Source of the DNA: Siphonodentalium dalli | Taxonomy: Eukaryota > Mollusca > Scaphopoda > Gadilida > Siphonodentaliidae | Assembly: GCA_032622095.1 (NCBI GenBank) | Contig: CP136064.1 | Location: 114,194,004 to 114,258,003 of the forward strand | Length of the DNA stretch: 64,000 bases | Direction of reading: 5' to 3' | Part shown: positions 58,227 to 64,000 of the stretch, piece by piece | Position numbering within the stretch: position 1 is the stretch's first letter | How the letters are laid out: each line of letters starts with the position of its first letter | Program-made: the position numbers and the translations under genes | Notes under the pieces: model-generated | What the model was told of the DNA's origin: nothing | Databases searched by the model: none | The model's input: only the letters and a program-made list of their open reading frames with translations

Positions 58227-58495
58227 AGATGAATTTGTCTCTACAACAATTTTCTTTCATTAAGCTACCCAAGGTCACCAACTAACAAAAAGAAAATCTA
58301 TAAGCGATTCTCAAATTTTGTCCACTAAAACTCAATCAAGTTTTACTATATAGTGGAGAGTCGCTTAACCCACAATAACAGAAGAATCGTTCACTTCTGG
58401 ATTAAATCACCAAACTTCATACATATATTGTCCACTATATCCCTGATCATAATCCAGCTGGTTCCAGCTTTCGGTTAAGTGGAACCCGTTAAATT
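58227..58495. other. No gene seen
   Basis: No feature recognised apart from small AT-rich inverted repeats. Confidence 0.4.
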
Positions 58496-59056
58496 CAAGA
58501 TGGTGCCCAACATGGCCGCCGTTTTTCAGACAGGTCACTTAGTCAGTTTGATGCAAATTATAGTGAGACAATCTTGTCATATGTATACAAATGTATACAT
58601 TTTTGTAAAGATAAGATAAAATGCCACTATTACAGGGTCAAATTGGAACTCACAGTCCAAGATGGCCACCAAAATGGCAGCTGGAAATGGAAAATTTGAA
58701 TTTTTTCTCTAATATCTTTAAGATCAGTTTATGCTGTTTGGTGCTGGTTGAGAATTGTGACCTTATGTTGTATTGTTCATGTTAACTGACCATTGGAGCA
58801 ATGAAATATGCCATTCATGGAGTCAGAAACCCTTCTGATCCTTCAAAAATTTGATTTTACAGCAAGCGGTATAAAATTTTGCCAAAAATCACCAGTGTGA
58901 TTTCTAGTCATATTTCATCAAGAAATGGGCAGAACTGTGTAACTGTGTAACTGTGCATATTCCAACTCATTAGTACCAAAAATTGTCACTTTGGCTCAAA
59001 ATGGCTGCAAAAATGGCGGCCAAAATAGCAGCTGAAAGTAGAAAATTTTAGCTTTT

Positions 59057-59640
59057 TATGTTTACCCATACCATAGTATGGTAAACATAGTGTCGTTGTC
59101 CGGATTGACCACTCGTCGTTAGTCCGTCCGTCCGTCTGTCTGTCTGTCTGTCTGGCTGGCTGTCTGTCTGTAGACACTTTACGCATGGTGCGATAACTGG
59201 AACATTTTATATCTGATCGGAACCAAATTTTGTAATTGAATTTCTCAGCATAAAAGACAGATCGAGTTCGAATATGGGTGCAATCCGAGTTTTTATTACG
59301 GAGTTATGGCCCTTTTTCGACTTAGAATTCATGCATGCTACCATAACTCAAAAAAAAATTATCTGTTCAGAATCAAATTTGGTATGCAAGTTTCTCGGAC
59401 CAAAATACAGATCGAGTTCGAATATGGGTTTGATCCGATATTTTTTAAAGGAGTTATGGCCCTTTGATATAGAATTTCTGCATATTTTGATAAATCAACC
59501 ATTTTTCAACTGATAAGAACCAAATTTGGTATGCGAGTTTATCAACTCAAAATACAGATCTAGTTTGAATATGGGTCAGATCCTGTTTTTTATACCAGAA
59601 TTATGGCCCCTTTTAACTAAGAATTGAACAGATTTGAGAT
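59057..59640. repeat. TTTACCCATACCATAGTATGG-headed family F element
   Basis: It starts with the palindrome TTTACCCATACC / GGTAAACATA, then a (GTCC/GTCT)n tract (59131-59171), then three units with TCGAGTTCGAATATGGGT and GTTATGGCCCTTT. Inserted into the G2 arm. Confidence 0.7.
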
Positions 59641-60520
59641 TTGCTTACAAGAAATAACTGTTGCAGCTTCCAAAAGGTATCAGTAAAGAGAGACTAGAGA
59701 TAATCTCTATTATTGATACCTGGTAATGAAATCTGATACTCACTGCTGCACTTTAATAGCTATCTGTTGTTTATTGAATTTCCATAGTGTGTGGACAGTA
59801 ACTTCTCAGGATTTATCAACTCCAACATAGCTCTCTGGTCTTGCATGGATTTTGGGATTAATATTAACCCATTCCATAGACACATGATATCTGATAGGCA
59901 GATATTAAATTATATCTTTCACTTTGAGCCATGTTCAGTAAGGATTTCTAAAAACATTAGAGGAAATGTCTTATTTTGAAATTCCCTCTATTGCGTTTGG
60001 GGTGCAGGATAATAATTATGTTGCTTGTATTCTTGAGACTGACTTATTGTGTGGGCTTCTAAATCCATATACATGCATTTATAGACTATTTTGATCAGTT
60101 CATTAATGTGATTAAGATCAACCCCTTGCTATCTCATTTAATAACTCAAATATTTGTCATTGATTATATTATATTTCAAGTCATAGTTTATGATAACACA
60201 CCCCTAACCTGTACAGAGAGGGTCATTTGGTTTAATTGCTTTAAAATATTATCAAAATTAACCCACCCATTCCATAGACATACAGTATGCTATCCAATGT
60301 AATAAATCTAATATCTTCAATCTCATATCCCTGGTGAACTCTAGTTATCTCATAATTATGCATTAAAGTATGTTATATCCAATCATTATCAATCATATTT
60401 TACGAAATTTTTAAAATAGTTTATCTTTAACTGTTATGTATGGTTCTTCTGCCTGACTATGGACTGAGCTCTATAAGACTATATATCTATTTTAAACTGA
60501 CTTAATAGGTTGGAATCAAA
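59641..60520. repeat. Degenerate repeats with AACCCATTCCATAGACA units
   Basis: AACCCATTCCATAGACACAT (59867) and AACCCACCCATTCCATAGAC (60258) with similar surroundings indicate at least two units. No gene. Confidence 0.45.
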
Positions 60521-60567
60521 TGCCATATCCATGTTCATATGGACGGTGCCCAATAAGTCTTATGCCA

Positions 60568-60999
60568 CTTGTGAACTTAAAGGTACTCAATCCGATTTGA
60601 TGGTCCCCATATCATCAGATTCCAACAACAACAGTTTTTTTGAAATTCCGCTTCTGTTATCAGAGTCAATTAATTGCCCAAAAATAATGCTAACCACAGT
60701 CCACTAGTATAAAATTGCCCAAAATCTGTTATTTATCAACATTTTGTACAATGAAATTTAGCTACTTTGTCATATATCTGACACAAAAAAAACACTTGAT
60801 TTTAGAGTTATCCATCTTCATCAACTTTCATACGGCCACTAAATATTCCAGGTGGTTAAAGATAATAGATTTTAAAAATTGATATCTGCTTATTCTGAGC
60901 TTTGAGGAATGGGTTCCTCGATTTGAATAAAATATTTTTTACCCCCGAAGCCAAATAAAACATAACTGAGGGGTGCTTAATCGGATCGAGTAGCTTTAA
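60568..60999. repeat. Family I repeat, copy 3, inverted
   Basis: AAAGGTACTCAATCCGATTT to GAGGGGTGCTTAATCGGATC; the complement of the 12060 copy with a longer middle, like the 25466 copy. Confidence 0.7.
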
Positions 61000-61037
61000 T
61001 AGTAAGATGTGAATTGTTGAAAAGGTTGGTGTAAGGA

Positions 61038-61110
61038 TTTATGAAAATAGCTAATCGTTATCGCCATGGTATGGGTTAAACATCTGCCGATCGTGATCGG
61101 CCTCTCGTTC
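61038..61110. repeat. Family J repeat, copy 2
   Basis: CGTTATCGCCATGGTATGGG and GATCGTGATCGGCCTCTCGT; same as 31835-31890. Confidence 0.65.
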
Positions 61111-61120
61111 TCTAATTTCT

Positions 61121-62754
61121 TTAACCCTTTTCCCAACAGCACCTGTAGTTACACCACATCATATAGCCAACGTCACCAGGTATAAAAGTAATTACGTTAG
61201 CCAACAGGTATTTGACGTTATAACATAATTGGGTATTTTCCCCCCACACTGACCACAGCATGTACCATGTGTATCAGATATGTGAGTAAAAAAATACTCA
61301 GTTTATGCCAATTTATGGTACCGGTAAGTCAATGTCCTTTTAAAATTCAAGTTTGTTTATCCACGTGCTGATACTCCTGTCGTGATTGAAAAAATAACTC
61401 ATGATTTTTAAAACAAAAAGCGTATTATAAATAAAATAATTCAACCAAAAGTCTTTTTATTAGATGTGAATGAATCATATAAACCAATAATTTACAAGTC
61501 GTAAAAAGATTTCCGATAAAAGCGCAAAATATTAGCAATTACGTCACGTTGTTTGTCGATTTTCGTGCCAAAAAAACACATGTCTCTTGTTGTCGATTTA
61601 TTAAATGTTTTCATTGACAACCAATGAAATAAATTATTAGAACCATGCTATTGTGTGAACTGATTTCATTGGCTCAAGTTTAGGAGTGAAGTTTTCCATT
61701 GATGATAATTAGATCACAGAAAACTAGCGCCTTCAAAACGCAGTGTGCTAACTTAGCCGTAAGACGTCGGCTTTTTTGTCAGCAGGTGCCCTAAATACGC
61801 TGCTTGGAATATTTTTTGTTTTGTTGATATAAGTACCATATTACTTTATACTCGGTAATTATATATGAATACACACAAATAAGCTTCCCAAGATGAATTT
61901 GAGATATTTGCATGTGAGCTGTGAACGAGCCTTTATTTAGAAGCACTCACACTGGGCTGACTTGATGTCAAACTGGGAGATAATTACATTTTATATTGAT
62001 TTCTGTCGATCGATCAGTCGATGGTAATTTTGCGCGGCGTATTTGGAATCTTGAACAGATGGCTATATAAAATAATGCAAGATGTAAATAAGTGCCTCCA
62101 TTGTCATTGTCATGTACTTTTGGTTGATTAAAAAAATTATTATAAACTTATTTGTTCACGACTGAAGTGACAATCATAATGGAACTCGACAGGAAAAACA
62201 TCCCAGCGGCCAGTTCGGTAACCGAACGATGAGATTTTGCTGCGCTGTGGCTGTTTTAGCTATGACTGGGAAAACAAGTTTATATTGCACTGTTTGAAAA
62301 TATAAACTCACCACCTAAGAAATAATACATATTCCAATATAAATATCAATTTCAAGTTGACATTGTGTGACATAGATTACCCTCGCGGTCACGCATCACG
62401 CAATCAACAAGGAAGGGTCTCTGACAACAAATTCAGTCTTCATCGCGACCACGTGTTTCTATTTCGTTTGTTTACATTTTGTTGGCAAAAACAGCATTCT
62501 AAGTCAACATTTTGCAAATCTAAAGCCTAGCAATGGAAAAAAATGTTTAATATGTGGCCTTAATTATGTTAAACATCAACAGAACAAACACAATCAATGT
62601 AAATCGTCAGTATTCCTCTTTATTCGCGTCTCAAATTCGTGTGTTGAAAATGCAAATATTAAAGCCATCAAAAGTCGATACGGACGCTAACTAAAGACGT
62701 CAAAAGACGATACGGACGCTACATCAAAAGCCGTTACGTTGAAATAAGGGTTAA
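61121..62754. mobile_element. TTAA-flanked element, 1.63 kb, inserted in the G2 arm
   Basis: It starts TTAACCCTTTTCCCAAC and ends GAAATAAGGGTTAA. The left flank TCTAATTTCT plus TTAA and the right flank TTAA plus GATCAGCTTATG rebuild the uninterrupted arm sequence found at 63108-63130 (TCTAATTTCTTTAAGATCAG). This is direct evidence for insertion into TTAA with duplication of TTAA, the piggyBac habit. Terminal repeats are short (about 9 bases). The interior is AT-rich without a transposase; near the right end there are three GATACGGACGCTA-like repeats. Confidence 0.85.
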
Positions 62755-64000
62755 GATCAGCTTATGCTGTTTGGTACTGGTTGAGAATTGTGACTTTATT
62801 TTGTATTGTTCATGTTAACTGACCATTGGAGCAATGAAATATGCCATTCATGGAGTCAGAAACCCTTCTGATACTTCAAAAATTCGATTTTACTGGAAGC
62901 GGTATAACATTTTGCCAAAAATCACCAGTGTGATTTCTAGTCATATTCTATCAAGAAATGGGCAGAACTGTGCAATTTTAGTGAAGCATTCCATTTCTTA
63001 TGCATATTCCAACTCACTAGTACCAAAATTGTCACTTTGGCTCAAAATGGCTGCAAAAATTGCGGCAAAAATGGTAGCCGAAAGTAGAAAATTTAATTTT
63101 TTTAGAACTCTAATTTCTTTAAGATCAGTTAATGTTGTATGGTACTGGTTTGAGAATTGTGACTTTGTATTGTATTGTTCATGTTAACTGACCATTGGAG
63201 CAATGAAATATGTCATTCATGGAGTCAGATCCCTCAAAAAATTGATTTTACAGAAAGCGGTATAAACTTTTACCAAAAATGACTATTGTGATTTCTAGTC
63301 ATACTTCATCAAGAAATGGGCAGAACTGTGTAATTTTAGTGAAGCATTCCATTTCTTATGCATATTACAACTCATTTGTACCAAAATTGTCAGTTTGGTT
63401 TAAAATGGCTTCAACAATGGCAGCCAAAATGTGGACAATGGTAAATATTGCCCCATGCTGCGTGCATACAAGTTGTGGTTGATTACCAAAAATTGACTAT
63501 TCTGTCTGATGCACCTAACAAGTTGATTTTTCAAATATATCCAAAACATTATTCTCTGCTGGAAAAGGTAGCAAATGGTGACCCACCTGGTTATTATAAA
63601 CATGTTACTTAATCAAGTGAAAACTATAGGTTCTATTCTGGTTGTCCCAGTACCTTATGATGCATGACAAATTAATTTTAAAGGATGCAGTATGGAATTT
63701 GGCCAAAAAAAATTCTTTTGAGATTCTGGCCATGTTTCTGAATGGAAATGGGAATGCAGAACGTCGATACTGAGCTGAGCGGGACCGATTTATGTGACTA
63801 CTCTCACAAATTAGCGTTAAAATTGATCAACTTAATACATGATGTTTGTAAAAATGGTAGTAGTCACAGATGATGTGAATAGGTATACATGAAGTATAAT
63901 CACGAATGGTGTGACTAGTTATACAATGAGTGTCTATATGGTCATGGGTGTGGTGTTCATGGTGAGATGCAGCCTCTACAAGGAGTGCTAATGCATGAGG

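Larger units (their letters stand above)
58496..64000. mobile_element. Second foldback copy (G2), left arm, interrupted and cut by the window end
   Basis: 58496-59060 and 62755-63870 match the left arm of G1 in order: TTCAAGATGGTGCCCAACAT, CTTGTCATATGTATACAAAT, GGAGCAATGAAATATGCC, AATGGCTGCAAAAATGGCGG. From about 63870 the G1-type minisatellite begins (TGGTCATGGGTGTGGTGTTC at 63940). A 370-base arm segment is present three times (58710, 62755, 63120). The outer left terminus is missing. Insertions of about 2.05 kb and 1.63 kb split the arm. Confidence 0.8.

Overview
The window looks like nuclear DNA of an invertebrate animal, most probably a marine bivalve mollusc. It is AT-rich, has long introns with GT-AG borders, is crowded with short inverted-repeat elements, and carries several repeats with CGTCCGTCCG-type cores that I associate with bivalve genomes. 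The organism call is inference; no barcode gene is present. There are no bacterial operons, no CRISPR array, no tRNA and no intact RNA gene that I can support. A 100-base run of N (30365-30464) marks a scaffold join.

Two host genes are recognisable, both partial and both split into small exons. On the minus strand, 26710 down to 14854, seven in-phase exons (about 304 codons) encode the C-terminal membrane half of CASD1, the sialic-acid O-acetyltransferase / CAS1-domain protein, ending at a real stop codon. On the plus strand, 31994 to 56107, five in-phase exons (about 200 codons) encode the kinase core of CDK11 (PITSLRE kinase), from the hinge region to near the end of the C-lobe. The genes point away from each other and both lack their 5' exons; the N gap lies between them. 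The last CDK11 exon or exons are not seen before the window end. An abortive tandem copy of one CDK11 exon lies directly upstream of the functional one.

Everything else is repeats, often nested. Region by region: 1-13 kb holds a 5S rRNA-like fragment, composite hairpin elements (family A), double-hairpin TTAA elements (family B), family E elements ending in GGGTTAA and CGTCCGT-type repeats. 13-30 kb is the CASD1 gene with its repeat-filled introns, a 1.28 kb TTAA-ended element (family C), a minisatellite that overlaps the CASD1 stop codon, a 0.6 kb tandem duplication, a LINE fragment and two long palindromes. 30.6-31.7 kb is a hAT-like element with a perfect 8-bp target duplication. 35.4-38.7 kb is a terminal-inverted-repeat element (X) carrying a broken gene with XPG/PIN-nuclease-like motifs, itself split by a second hAT-like element. 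42.9-47.3 kb is a 4.3 kb foldback element (G1): two arms of about 1.3 kb around a minisatellite, flanked by TAC. G1 and X share their terminal sequences, which suggests one transposon family with coding and non-coding members. 47.6-50.7 kb has two more hAT-like elements within gag-like, retroelement-looking sequence. 58.5-64 kb is a second foldback copy, broken by a TTAA-flanked insertion and running off the window.

The clearest candidate for something undescribed is the X/G1 family. The clearest gene-level oddity is the relic duplicate exon in CDK11.
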